A stretch of DNA of 64,000 nucleotides from an uncultured Bacteroidales bacterium (GTDB lineage: Bacteria > Bacteroidota > Bacteroidia > Bacteroidales > P3), in NCBI GenBank assembly GCA_900317125.1, contig ONFR01000007.1, positions 25,843 to 89,842 on the forward strand, read 5' to 3'. The position numbers were made by a program, and so were the translations under genes. Below are positions 8,061 through 16,214 of the stretch, in pieces. The notes under the pieces are model-generated. The model did not search any database and was not told the origin of the DNA. It worked only from the letters and a program-made list of their open reading frames with translations. How positions within the stretch are numbered: the stretch's first letter is position 1; every line of letters begins with the position of its first letter.

Positions 8061-8789
8061 CTATTGATTATTGCCGATTGAGGTGCCCCGCACGGTGTCG
8101 ATGAAGATGCGGTCGAGGTCTTTTCCGGGGTTGTCGCCTTTGATGTCGGCAAGCGGGCCACTGAGCACGACGCGGGCATGGTTGATGAGTGCAATGTCGT
8201 CGCAGAGCTCTTCGGCCGACGGCATGTTGTGGGTGGAGAAGATGATGGTGGCACCCTGCTCCTTAAGGTGGAGGATTTCGTGCTTGAGGAGGTCGGCGTT
8301 GACTGGGTCGAAACCGCTGAAGGGTTCGTCGAAAATGAGGAGGCTGGGGTTGTGAAGCACGGTGACCACGAATTGGACTTTCTGCTGCATGCCTTTGGAA
8401 AGCTCTTCAACCCGGCGGTTCCACCAGGAGTCTATCTCGAGGCGGTCGAACCATTCGTGCAACCGATGCTCGGCGGTGGATTTGTCTAGCCCCTTTAGCC
8501 GGGCCAGGTAGATGCATTGTTCGCCCACACGCATCTTTTTGTATAGTCCGCGCTCCTCGGGCAGGTAGCCTATCTGCATGACGTCGGCAGGGGTGATGGG
8601 ATGCCCGTCGAAGAGGATGGTGCCGCTGTCCGGCGCAATGATTTGGTTGATGAGACGGATGAGGGTGGTCTTGCCTGCACCGTTGGGGCCGAGGAGACCG
8701 AAGACTGTGCCGCGGCGGACGTGGAGGTTCACCCCGTCGAGGGCACGGAAGGTGCCGAAGCTCTTGGTGATATTTTCGATGGTTAACAT
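8061..8789 (-). CDS. ABC transporter ATP-binding protein (NatA-like)
   Basis: 242 residues from the ATG at 8789. An upstream in-frame ATG at 8879 would overlap the preceding gene and add 30 proline-rich residues unlike the family, so I chose the internal start MLTIENITKSFG. Motifs are Walker A GPNGAGKTT (about residue 38), an ELSKGMQQKV signature and LLIFDEPFSGFDP, with a C-terminal NatA-type extension. It powers the permease encoded 21 bases downstream. The gap to the BatA-like gene upstream is 11 bases, so the three are likely one transcript. Confidence 0.92.
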   Translation of the reverse strand: MLTIENITKSFGTFRALDGVNLHVRRGTVFGLLGPNGAGKTTLIRLINQIIAPDSGTILFDGHPITPADVMQIGYLPEERGLYKKMRVGEQCIYLARLKGLDKSTAEHRLHEWFDRLEIDSWWNRRVEELSKGMQQKVQFVVTVLHNPSLLIFDEPFSGFDPVNADLLKHEILHLKEQGATIIFSTHNMPSAEELCDDIALINHARVVLSGPLADIKGDNPGKDLDRIFIDTVRGTSIGNNQ

Positions 8790-8800
8790 GCTGGATGGGA

Positions 8801-10855
8801 TTATGCTTTGCTTTTGCGGAGGGGTAGACGGATGAGGAGTGTCTCGGCAAGGAGCGCGAGGAGGGCGAGGAGAATGCACCAGCGCCAGAGGGGTGTGCCC
8901 TGGTTACGGCTGCGGATGTAGTCGGTCATGGACTTGGCGGCTGGAGGCGAGAGACGGTAGGAAGAGAGGTCGGCCTCGTTGACAAGCCGTTTGATGTCGC
9001 TGCGTGATAGGCAGGCGAGGTCGGACTCCTGGCGGCTGTAGTTGAAGGCCAGTCCTTCGAGGGGTTGCGGTGAGAGGATATAATTGCCCGCTTGGACAAT
9101 TTCGCCGTGGGGATAGATGAGACTGTGCGAGCCGGAACGCCGGATGTCGGGGATGAATCCCTGTTGGCCTGAGGCGGCGTCGACAGGGTCGAGGTGGCGT
9201 GGACTGTCGTCGGTAAGGAGGGTGGAGAGCGGAATGGGTTGCGTGGCGGTGATGAGGTGGTAAGGCTGCGGGAGGGGAGTGCTGAAGAGCGCCATGTTGT
9301 AGAGGGTGGGGACAAAAAGCGCTTGATGGACAAAATCGGTGTAGTCGGGGCGCAACGGGGTGGCAAGGAGGTACAGGTGGCCTTGGCCGAAGGGGGTCTC
9401 GGAGAGGAGGCTGTTGCCGTCGAGCAGTCCGATGACTTGGCGGGTGACGGTGCCACCAGGTTGTTGGAGCGTGTAGTGGCCAGTGGTGGATGGCATCTCC
9501 ACCTCGTCGCTGAGGGTGCGGAAGACCCCTGAGTAGAGCGGATGTGTCGATTGTAAGGCGCCTGCCCGGGTCTCTTTCTGTCGCCAGGCTTGAAGAAGCG
9601 GGGCATGGAGTGACGACAGGAGGAGATTGTACGACGTCACTTCGGCATCGGGGGCGGGTACCACCACCAATGTGCCTCCGTCGTCAACAAACTGGACGAG
9701 TGCTTGTGCCAGCCCTGAGGGTATGGCGTGGAGCTCGTCGAGAATCACCACCCTGCTCTGTTCGATATGGCTGTAGTCCATGCGGTCGTATGGCTCTTGA
9801 CGGTACTGGGTGAGACTGTCGCCAGCGAAGAGTTTCTTGATGAATGGGTTTTCGCTCTTGCCGCTGACCACCAGCAGGGGGATGCGTGTGGCTACGGGGA
9901 GGGCGAAATAGAGGCGGTCATCGAAGGTGACGGGGTAGTCGGTGGTCTCGACATGTCCGAGGAGGAGGGTGTCGTCCTGTATGGTGAAGGTGAGGGAAGC
10001 AGTGGCAGAGCTGTGGGGAGCGATGTCGAGCGAGGTGACAGCCCGTTGGCGGTCGCCGATATAGAGGCGTAGGGGCTGTTTTTCCACAGCCTTGTCGCCG
10101 CCGTTGCGTACGCGGGCCTCAGCGTGGACGGTGGAGCCGCGGAAGTAGGCAGGACTGTTGAATGCCAGGCTGTCGATATAGACATTTGCCAGCGAACTGC
10201 CGCCGAGGGGGATAAGGGTGGAGAGCACAGCGGTGTCGGCTGGAAGGGTGGCAAGGTCGGCTGTGGTGCGCTGGAAGTCGCTGATGAGGTAGGCATGACG
10301 GTTTGAGGCAGGGGAGGAACGCAGGAACTCCTGCTGCCGGATGGCGATTTGGGAGAGGGGGGTGGTGACGGCACCGGCCTCCACTTCGCGGACGGCACTG
10401 ATAAAGTCCTCGCGGCTGAGCCAGCGGAACTGGCTGCCCGAGGCGTTGTTGGTGAGCAACTGGAAGGGGACGGAGGGGTCGTAGGCATCGGCTATCTCGA
10501 GGGCTTTCTGCTTGGCCGCTTCGATGAGGCTACCCTCCATGCCGCCGCATTCCATACTGTAGGAATTGTCGATATACACACTCACTGCCGTGCCGCCTTT
10601 TTGTAGCTGTGAGCCTTTGTGGGGGATGACGGGCTGGCAGAAAGCCAGGACGATGAAGACGATGGCTAGGATGCGCGTGGACAGGATGAGCAACTGCCTC
10701 AGGTTGCGTTGCCGGCGGTTCTCGCTTTGCAGCTCCTCGAGCATGTCCACGTTGCTGAAATAGACTTTGCGGTAGCGGCGCAGTTGCAGCAGGTGGATGG
10801 CTATGGGAATGGCTATTGCCGCCAGGCCTATCAGAAACAGGGGTTGGGTCAGCAT
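8801..10855 (-). CDS. BatA-like membrane protein with a degenerate von Willebrand A-like domain
   Basis: 684 residues. The N-terminus, LFLIGLAAIAIPIAIHLLQ, followed by a second helix near residues 55-75, matches the aerotolerance-related BatA N-terminal domain. Then comes VSVYIDNSYSME, which resembles a VWA metal site (DxSxS) altered to DNSYS. A long periplasmic region follows with VVVPAPDAEV, a class I glutamine amidotransferase-like patch. A last helix, WRWCILLALLALLAETLLI, ends the protein. Such proteins are usual in Bacteroidetes and are often near bat or moxR genes, absent here. It leads the operon with the ABC exporter, suggesting a shared envelope role. Confidence 0.82.
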   Translation of the reverse strand: MLTQPLFLIGLAAIAIPIAIHLLQLRRYRKVYFSNVDMLEELQSENRRQRNLRQLLILSTRILAIVFIVLAFCQPVIPHKGSQLQKGGTAVSVYIDNSYSMECGGMEGSLIEAAKQKALEIADAYDPSVPFQLLTNNASGSQFRWLSREDFISAVREVEAGAVTTPLSQIAIRQQEFLRSSPASNRHAYLISDFQRTTADLATLPADTAVLSTLIPLGGSSLANVYIDSLAFNSPAYFRGSTVHAEARVRNGGDKAVEKQPLRLYIGDRQRAVTSLDIAPHSSATASLTFTIQDDTLLLGHVETTDYPVTFDDRLYFALPVATRIPLLVVSGKSENPFIKKLFAGDSLTQYRQEPYDRMDYSHIEQSRVVILDELHAIPSGLAQALVQFVDDGGTLVVVPAPDAEVTSYNLLLSSLHAPLLQAWRQKETRAGALQSTHPLYSGVFRTLSDEVEMPSTTGHYTLQQPGGTVTRQVIGLLDGNSLLSETPFGQGHLYLLATPLRPDYTDFVHQALFVPTLYNMALFSTPLPQPYHLITATQPIPLSTLLTDDSPRHLDPVDAASGQQGFIPDIRRSGSHSLIYPHGEIVQAGNYILSPQPLEGLAFNYSRQESDLACLSRSDIKRLVNEADLSSYRLSPPAAKSMTDYIRSRNQGTPLWRWCILLALLALLAETLLIRLPLRKSKA

Positions 10856-10990
10856 GGAATGAATTCGTTATTGCGTTTATTCGTTATTTCGTTGATAAGT
10901 TGATATGTTATGTGTTGATATGATGCGATCCGTATAAACTCATCAACATATCAGCTTGTCAACATCTAACACGTTAACATGTTTGTTATA
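10856..10990. repeat. Intergenic TTAACG-word repeat extending into nth (copy 2)
   Basis: Words GTTGATATGTTATGTG, CAACATATCAGCTTG and CTAACACGTTAACATG fill the gap between nth and the BatA-like gene. The right part, from 10943 to 10986, is coding: it supplies the last codons and the stop of nth. Confidence 0.75.
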
Positions 10991-11611
10991 CCATTGGCAA
11001 ATCTCTGTGAGACCGCATTCTTTGCAGTGGGGTTTGCGAGCCTGGCACACGTAGCGGCCGTGGAGAATGAGCCAGTGATGGGCGATGGGGATTTTCTCCT
11101 CGGGGATGTGCTTCACCAATTCGCGCTCAGTCTGCAGGGGGTTCTTGCTGTTGCGGGTAAGGCCGATGCGGTTGGCCACGCGGAACACATGGGTGTCCAC
11201 GGCCAAGGCGGGGAGATTGAATACCACTGAGGCGATGACGTTGGCGGTCTTGCGTCCTACACCGGGCAGGGTTTGAAGGTCGTCGATGTCGGAGGGTACC
11301 TCGCCTCCAAAGTCGTCCCTCAGCTTGCGGGCCATGGCGGCAAGGTGTTTGCTCTTGTTGTTGGGGTAGGAGATGGAGTGGATGTAGTGGAAGATGTCCT
11401 CGGGCGTGGCTTCGGCCATTGCGGCAGCATCGGGATAGGCAGCAAAAAGCGCTGGGGTGGTCATGTTCACCCGCTTGTCGGTGCACTGTGCCGACAGGAT
11501 GACGGCAACCAGCAGTTGGAACGGGTTCTCGTATTTCAATTCGGACTGTGCCGTGGGGCGTGCCTCCTCGAAATAGGCTATCATTCGTTTATATCGTTCG
11601 GTCTGTGTCAC
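10943..11611 (-). CDS. nth: Endonuclease III (DNA glycosylase/AP lyase)
   Basis: 222 residues. A helix-hairpin-helix, LPGVGRKTANVIAS, precedes the catalytic region with Lys (K in GRKTA) and Asp (D in ALAVDTHVFRVANR). The [4Fe-4S] loop is complete: CQARKPHCKECGLTEIC, a CX6CX2CX5C pattern. The enzyme removes oxidised pyrimidines and nicks AP sites in base excision repair. The protein normally ends a few residues after the last cluster cysteine. Here 17 residues follow, and the final stretch, HVNVLDVDKLIC, is encoded by the neighbouring intergenic repeat. This tail looks acquired and is not likely to be functional. Confidence 0.96.
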   Translation of the reverse strand: MTQTERYKRMIAYFEEARPTAQSELKYENPFQLLVAVILSAQCTDKRVNMTTPALFAAYPDAAAMAEATPEDIFHYIHSISYPNNKSKHLAAMARKLRDDFGGEVPSDIDDLQTLPGVGRKTANVIASVVFNLPALAVDTHVFRVANRIGLTRNSKNPLQTERELVKHIPEEKIPIAHHWLILHGRYVCQARKPHCKECGLTEICQWYNKHVNVLDVDKLIC

Positions 11612-11634
11612 GTTTCAGGGGTGGTGATGAGGTT

Positions 11635-12696
11635 CTATTTTGGAAGACGGAGGTCGGTAACAATGGGGTAGTGGTCGGAGATGGGGGTGGAGATACGCTT
11701 GTAGGAGAGTGCCTCCATGTCGCGGCTGTGGAGGATGAAATCGATACGGAAGGCGGGGAAAGGCCCGTGGTAGGTGGTGCCGAATCCGCGCCCTTGCTCC
11801 ACGTAGGGGTCTGAAAGCAGGTGGGTGGCTTGCTGATAGATATAGGAGGCAGGCGTATCGTTGAAGTCGCCGGCAATGATAATCGGAACCTGTGACGACT
11901 GCACAAGGGGCAACAACTCCTCTTTCCATTCTTGTTCGTGGCGGCGGGTGGTCTCGGCAAACTTTTTCAGCAGTCGATGGGTGGAACTGTCGGTTTTGGC
12001 GTGCGAGAGGCGCTCGAAACTCTCATAGTCGGAGTCGTTCAGCTCGTACGAGTCGAGATGTACGCAGCATATCCTCACGCGGTGGTCGCCCTTCTGTAGG
12101 TCGACATGGAATTTGGTCTTTTTATCCATCATCTCCCCTCTCACAATAGGCCAGCGGGAGAAGAGGATACTGAGCGACGGCTTGCTCTCGCCGTGTACGC
12201 CGTAATGGTATTTGTAGCCCCGTTCCGCCAGCTTCTCTTTCATCTTCATCCTTCTTGCTACAAAGAACTCCTGTATGCACACCACATCGGGCTGCTCCGC
12301 TTCGACAAGCTGCACAAACAAGGCTGCTCCGCTGTCGGCCCGCATCAACGTGTCGCTGTCCAGCCCGTGAAAGCCATGCGCGTTGAAGGTCATCACCCTT
12401 AATACATCGTCCCCTTTCACAGGCTCGGTATTGCCGCCGGCCTGGAAGAAAAGGGGGATAAACGACAGTCGGCACACGATAGCTGCCACCGAGATGAGAA
12501 ACTCCCATCGCGAGAGACAGAGCCACATAATAATAAACGCTGCGTTGGCCAGCAGGAACACCACATAGCCGTAGCTGAGGATGGAAACAGTTGCACAACG
12601 CGAAGGTTCAACCTTCCCTGCCAGCGTGGAGGCCACCAGGGCCACCGCAAAAAGCAGGTTGATAATTAGCAGTATAACGCGCAGAATGGTTTTCAT
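11635..12696 (-). CDS. Membrane-anchored endonuclease/exonuclease/phosphatase family protein
   Basis: 353 residues from the ATG at 12696. A longer open frame begins at 12756, but its extra residues YLCIRK are simply the -7 box TATCTTTGC read as codons, so the shorter start is right. Three hydrophobic helices occupy about residues 4-85. The catalytic EEP domain follows: RVMTFNAHGF, CIQEFF, IIAGDFNDTPAS, RIDFILHS and the terminal SDHYPIVTDLRL, giving the metal-binding N, E, D, N, D and H residues. Members hydrolyse phosphodiester bonds in nucleic acids, lipids or inositides; the membrane-attached bacterial version has no set substrate. It ends 23 bases before nth. Confidence 0.88.
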   Translation of the reverse strand: MKTILRVILLIINLLFAVALVASTLAGKVEPSRCATVSILSYGYVVFLLANAAFIIMWLCLSRWEFLISVAAIVCRLSFIPLFFQAGGNTEPVKGDDVLRVMTFNAHGFHGLDSDTLMRADSGAALFVQLVEAEQPDVVCIQEFFVARRMKMKEKLAERGYKYHYGVHGESKPSLSILFSRWPIVRGEMMDKKTKFHVDLQKGDHRVRICCVHLDSYELNDSDYESFERLSHAKTDSSTHRLLKKFAETTRRHEQEWKEELLPLVQSSQVPIIIAGDFNDTPASYIYQQATHLLSDPYVEQGRGFGTTYHGPFPAFRIDFILHSRDMEALSYKRISTPISDHYPIVTDLRLPK

Positions 12697-12718
12697 AGTA
12701 GCTTGATTCTTGCGGATG

Positions 12719-12726
12719 CAAAGATA
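12719..12726 (-). promoter_or_regulatory. -7 box TATCTTTG for the EEP-family gene
   Basis: Minus-strand TATCTTTG, 22 bases before the ATG at 12696. It decides the start codon, since the longer frame would begin upstream of it. Confidence 0.75.
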
Positions 12727-12757
12727 AGAATTTTTATTTGAAAAATGAAAAAACAAT

Positions 12758-12822
12758 GTGTTAATGTGTTAACGTGTTAATACGTTAGTCGGATTAACGC
12801 ATTTACACATTAACGAATTCAA
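12758..12822. repeat. Intergenic TTAACG-word repeat (copy 3)
   Basis: GTGTTAATGTGTTAACGTG is followed by TTAATACGTTAGTCGG, then the roughly complementary ATTAACGCATTTACACATT and AACGAATTC. It lies between the divergent EEP and aroE promoters. Confidence 0.75.
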
Positions 12823-12832
12823 TTTTTCTTTG

Positions 12833-12840
12833 TATCTTTG
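12833..12840 (+). promoter_or_regulatory. -7 box TATCTTTG for aroE, four bases before the ATG
   Basis: TATCTTTG is followed by CATC and then ATG at 12845. Transcription by the Bacteroidetes primary sigma factor starts a few bases after the box. The mRNA is therefore predicted to begin at or within a base or two of the start codon. Confidence 0.75.
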
Positions 12841-12844
12841 CATC

Positions 12845-13576
12845 ATGAAAAAGTACGGATTGATAGGCAAGAGCCTTGCACACTCATGGTCGCCGGCATG
12901 GTTCACCGACAAGTTTGAACGCGAAGGGATTACTGACGCCGAATACCGTCTCTATGAGATGGACACCGTGGAGCATCTGCGCCAGTGGGTGGAAGAGAAC
13001 GGTATCGACGGATTCAATGTCACCATCCCTTTCAAGGAGCAGGTGCTGCCCTTTCTGGACCGTGTGGACGACGTTGCCCGTCGCGTGGGGGCGGTGAACT
13101 GCGTCGAGGTTCGCCAAGGGGTGCTGGTAGGTCACAACACCGATGCTCCCGCCTTTGCCGAGACCCTCTCCCCGCTCCTCCGGCCATGGCACACCCATGC
13201 CCTTGTCCTCGGCACTGGGGGCGCTTCGCGGGCGGTGTCCTATGTGCTCGAGGGGATGGGCATCGACTACCTGCTCGTGTCGCGCAATCCGGCTGGCCGC
13301 AACGGCGTAATCTCCTATCAACAGGCTGAGCAAGCGATCTCTTCCCGCCTACTCCTTGTCAACACCACCCCCGTGGGCATGTATCCGCATATCGGGCAGA
13401 CCCCATGGCCCAATGCCGGTGCATTGTCGTCGCGCCATCTATGCTACGACCTTATCTACAACCCCGCGCCCACATGCTTCCTCCAGCAGGCGGCACAGGC
13501 CGGCGCAGCAGTCTGCGACGGACGCGCCATGCTCCACCGGCAGGCCGAGCTCAGCTGGCGGTTTTGGAATCAATGA
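12845..13576 (+). CDS. aroE: Shikimate dehydrogenase
   Basis: 243 residues. Substrate-binding motif GLIGKSLAHSWSP lies at the N-terminus, then FNVTIPFKEQ with the catalytic lysine, VGAVNC, the nucleotide-binding GTGGASRAV (GxGGA) and NTTPVGM. It reduces 3-dehydroshikimate to shikimate with NADPH in aromatic amino acid synthesis. The start at 12845 gives MKKYGLIG, the family's normal N-terminus; an in-frame ATG at 12830 lies upstream of the -7 box and cannot be used from it. It is a single-gene unit between divergent and convergent neighbours, and no other aro genes are nearby. Confidence 0.95.
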   Translation: MKKYGLIGKSLAHSWSPAWFTDKFEREGITDAEYRLYEMDTVEHLRQWVEENGIDGFNVTIPFKEQVLPFLDRVDDVARRVGAVNCVEVRQGVLVGHNTDAPAFAETLSPLLRPWHTHALVLGTGGASRAVSYVLEGMGIDYLLVSRNPAGRNGVISYQQAEQAISSRLLLVNTTPVGMYPHIGQTPWPNAGALSSRHLCYDLIYNPAPTCFLQQAAQAGAAVCDGRAMLHRQAELSWRFWNQ

Positions 13577-13610
13577 AAAAGGTGGAAAGGGTGCCGCCTC
13601 TATAACACAA

Positions 13611-14837
13611 TCAGCGGCCGCAACTGTTCACCACGCGCTGCACCTTGCGGATGGCCATATCGCCCCGTGGGGTCGATATCTTCACCAGATAGACCCCGGC
13701 GGACTGGTCGCGCAGGTCGATACTGTTATCCTTCACGACTCCCGGCAAGCGTCGGCCTTGGGTGTCCCACACCTCCACACTGAAATCGTTCGAAGCCGTG
13801 GGGTCGGAAGGCACAAGATGCATCATCCCGTCGGTGGGGTTGGGCGCCAGCACAGGAAAGCGGGCCTCGCCCTCTTCAATGCCGTTCGTAGTGGTCGGCG
13901 TTGTGGCGTAATCCTCTAGAAACATCGACAAGTCGACCGAAATCAGGCGGGCGGGTCGCGTAAGCCCCATCCGCTTCAGCGACTCGTTGGTAATCCAATA
14001 GTGGAAACCGTCGTCCGTGGCAACGGCTTCGGTCTGCCATCCTATTTCGTTGCTCACAAGAATCTTCTCGCGTTTGCCCTCAAGAAAACGGGTGCCTTGG
14101 AAGTCGTAAACCAAATAGATGAAGGGCTGCACCAGCATATTGTAACCGCACAGCACCAGCGTGCATTGCTCCTTGCTTGTACCAGTCGAATGGCGGAAAT
14201 AGCTTGCACCCGTCACCAGCCCGTTCACATTCAGCCTGAACAACGCGACAGCTGTATGGTCCCCTGGCTCCTTGGGGAGGGCGAAACAAACCGTCTGCTG
14301 CGAAGTCCACTGCTTGCTGAACAGGTACAGGCTGTCGCCCACAGCCACCATCGCCTCGCAGTCGAAGTCCGTCACCGGCGTGCCCGAGCTGCCCTCCCCA
14401 TCGGGATTGTAGCCCTCGTAAGTGAAACGGATAGTGTCTGCCCGGCACACCCCGCCCAGCATGTCCGCTTTGGCCATCCGGTAGATGCAGAGGTCGTTGC
14501 GCAACGCACTGTGGTTGTTTCCGAAATCGCCGAAATAGAAATACTCGTCGTCCTGGGTCATCTCCTCCATATCGTTGAAGTGCAGGCATCCCTTCACGCT
14601 GTCCTTGATAGTACCGTTCAGCGTGTCCAGACTGAAAATCCCCATGTCCCCATGGTCGTTGCTCGTCCACAGATCGCCGTTCCAGAAAAAAAGCGTCGAC
14701 GTCCCCGACAGCCTGCTGTCCAGAAAGTCCTCCGAACGGACGGGAAGCGACTTCCTGCCCTGTCCATTGGTTTGCGAAAATGATTGTAAGTACCCAGTTA
14801 TCAGAATGATAAATATAAAACCAGCCCATTTTTTCAT
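13611..14837 (-). CDS. Secreted protein with a type A T9SS C-terminal sorting domain
   Basis: 408 residues from the ATG at 14837; the ATG at 14852 is upstream of the -7 box. A signal peptide (ILITGYLQSFSQ) precedes a domain of repeated DGxxW/YLF elements (FFWNGDLWTSNDHGDMG, EYFYFGDFGNN, GDSLYLFSKQWT), which suggest a beta-propeller-like fold. The last 80 residues, APNPTDGMMHLV ... VEVWDTQGRRL ... LRDQSAGVYLVKI, are the Por-secretion-type sorting domain that directs export through the type IX system and surface attachment. The T9SS machinery itself is not in the window. The function of the mature domain is unknown. Confidence 0.85.
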   Translation of the reverse strand: MKKWAGFIFIILITGYLQSFSQTNGQGRKSLPVRSEDFLDSRLSGTSTLFFWNGDLWTSNDHGDMGIFSLDTLNGTIKDSVKGCLHFNDMEEMTQDDEYFYFGDFGNNHSALRNDLCIYRMAKADMLGGVCRADTIRFTYEGYNPDGEGSSGTPVTDFDCEAMVAVGDSLYLFSKQWTSQQTVCFALPKEPGDHTAVALFRLNVNGLVTGASYFRHSTGTSKEQCTLVLCGYNMLVQPFIYLVYDFQGTRFLEGKREKILVSNEIGWQTEAVATDDGFHYWITNESLKRMGLTRPARLISVDLSMFLEDYATTPTTTNGIEEGEARFPVLAPNPTDGMMHLVPSDPTASNDFSVEVWDTQGRRLPGVVKDNSIDLRDQSAGVYLVKISTPRGDMAIRKVQRVVNSCGR

Positions 14838-14841
14838 GGTG

Positions 14842-14849
14842 CAAATATA
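14842..14849 (-). promoter_or_regulatory. -7 box TATATTTG for the T9SS cargo gene, four bases before the ATG
   Basis: Minus-strand TATATTTG, then CACC, then ATG at 14837. The spacing is the same as at aroE and recX. Confidence 0.7.
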
Positions 14850-14862
14850 CAAATTATTTCGA

Positions 14863-14905
14863 ATGTGTTAACTTGTGAATATGTTAATTAAAGTTATGAA
14901 TTAAC
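14863..14905. repeat. Intergenic TTAACG-word repeat (copy 4, short)
   Basis: GTGTTAACTTGTGAATATG then GTTATGAATTAACACAAG; the two halves are roughly complementary. Confidence 0.6.
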
Positions 14906-14915
14906 ACAAGTATTA

Positions 14916-14990
14916 CCCGCCCCCGCGAGATTTCAATTTTCACTTTTCAATTTTCACTTTTATTTCCCGCCCCTGCGAGGTTTCATTTTT
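14916..14990. repeat. Two copies of a 50-bp direct repeat with CCCGCCCC and CAATTTTCA words
   Basis: CCCGCCCCCGCGAGATTTCA at 14916 and CCCGCCCCTGCGAGGTTTCA at 14966 are offset by exactly 50 bases. Between and after them run CACTTTTCAATTTT-type words. The repeat lies just upstream of the acyltransferase promoter. Confidence 0.8.
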
Positions 14991-15018
14991 CATTTTTCAA
15001 TTATCGCTTTTTTTTTCG

Positions 15019-15026
15019 TACCTTTG
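15019..15026 (+). promoter_or_regulatory. -7 box TACCTTTG for the acyltransferase gene
   Basis: TACCTTTG fits TAnnTTTG and is nine bases before the ATG at 15036, predicting a 5' UTR of only a few bases. Confidence 0.7.
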
Positions 15027-15035
15027 CAGAATTAT

Positions 15036-16112
15036 ATGGAAGCAATAGAAGAAAGTTATATTTGTCAAGGTCAGGAGTTTGCCGCGATAATGGACACCCT
15101 TTCAAGGCATCCGCTCGCCGCAAAACTCTTCCCTGGGCTGTCGACGGAAGCACTGCACCAGCACTTCCAGGCCTACCATGATGTCGACTCTTTCCAGGCC
15201 GACGCCATGTACCGTGCCTGCCAGTACCTCATCCAAAACACCGTCAGCTCTTTCACCTGCTCCGGGCAGGAATACCTCGACGGCACCCCCAGCCTCTTCA
15301 TCTCCAACCACCGCGACATCGTTGTCGACAGCCTCCTCCTCCAATACCAGCTCGTCACCCTCGGACACCCCACCACCCATATCGTCATCGGGGCCAACCT
15401 CTTCGAAATGCCCCTCATGGCCCAACTGGCCAAAGTCAACAAGATGATAGCCATCCCCCGCGGCGGCGGACTCAAGTCATACTACAGCAACCTCATGCAG
15501 CTATCCTCCCTCCTCCACAGCCTCGTTGTCGGGCAGGGGCAGAGCGTATGGATCGCCCAGCGCAACGGGCGCACCAAGGACGGCATCGACCGCACCGAAC
15601 CCGCACTCGTCAAGATGATAAGCTCCACAGGCACCGACCCCGTGCAGACCCTTGCCGCCATGCACATCGTCCCCCTCAGCATCTCCTACCAGTGGGAGCC
15701 CTGCGCCCCCCTCAAAGCCCGCGAGCTCTGCCTCCGCCAGCAAGGCCCCTACACCAAAGCCCCCGGCGAGGACACCGAGAGCATCGTCAGCGGCATCACC
15801 CAGCACAAAGGCCACGTACACCTTGCCGTCTGCCCGCCGCTCACCCTCGCCGAGCTCCAGGCCACCCAAGGCAACCCCCACAGCGTCGCCGCCCTCATCG
15901 ACAGCCGCATCAACCAAGCCTACTGCATCCACGACACCAACCAGGCCGCCGCCCTCATGCTCAAAGGCCAAAGCATCCAGCACCTCCCCGTGGCCGAGCA
16001 GTTCACCGACTACATCGACCAGGCCTGCCTCCTCTACCCCCTTGGCCCGCAATACCGCCACACACTCCTCTCCATCTACGCAAACCCATGCTTGAATCGA
16101 TTGAATGTGTGA
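15036..16112 (+). CDS. Acyltransferase of the PlsC/glycerol-phosphate acyltransferase superfamily
   Basis: 358 residues from the ATG at 15036. The first in-frame ATG, at 15024, falls inside the promoter box. The key block is LFISNHRDIVVDSLLL; its His-Asp motif is HX5D if the last Asp is used, or H-R-D, rather than the classic HX4D. This is followed by VIGANLF, the MIAIPRGGG region and WIAQRNGRTKDG, which matches the third acyltransferase block (FPEGTRS-like). No membrane helices stand out, so it is probably a peripheral enzyme acylating a phospholipid or related alcohol. Codons are heavily C-ending, as in prfA next door. The C-terminal 120 residues are not matched to a domain I know. Confidence 0.75.
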   Translation: MEAIEESYICQGQEFAAIMDTLSRHPLAAKLFPGLSTEALHQHFQAYHDVDSFQADAMYRACQYLIQNTVSSFTCSGQEYLDGTPSLFISNHRDIVVDSLLLQYQLVTLGHPTTHIVIGANLFEMPLMAQLAKVNKMIAIPRGGGLKSYYSNLMQLSSLLHSLVVGQGQSVWIAQRNGRTKDGIDRTEPALVKMISSTGTDPVQTLAAMHIVPLSISYQWEPCAPLKARELCLRQQGPYTKAPGEDTESIVSGITQHKGHVHLAVCPPLTLAELQATQGNPHSVAALIDSRINQAYCIHDTNQAAALMLKGQSIQHLPVAEQFTDYIDQACLLYPLGPQYRHTLLSIYANPCLNRLNV

Positions 16113-16206
16113 ACGTGTTAATGTGTGAACGTGTTAGTCGATTTACGAAATAACGAATTAACACATTAACGAATTAGAACATTAACGAATTAACGAAATA
16201 ACGAAT
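16103..16206. repeat. Intergenic TTAACG-word repeat (copy 5, longest and clearest)
   Basis: The left arm has GTGTGAACGTGTTAATGTG twice; a centre of GTCGATTTACG follows; the right arm has AATAACGAATTAACACATT and repeated ACGAATTAACG words. The arms are loosely complementary, so the copy could fold into a long hairpin. It fills the gap between the acyltransferase and prfA genes, up to the prfA start region. Confidence 0.85.
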
Positions 16207-16214
16207 TCAAACCC

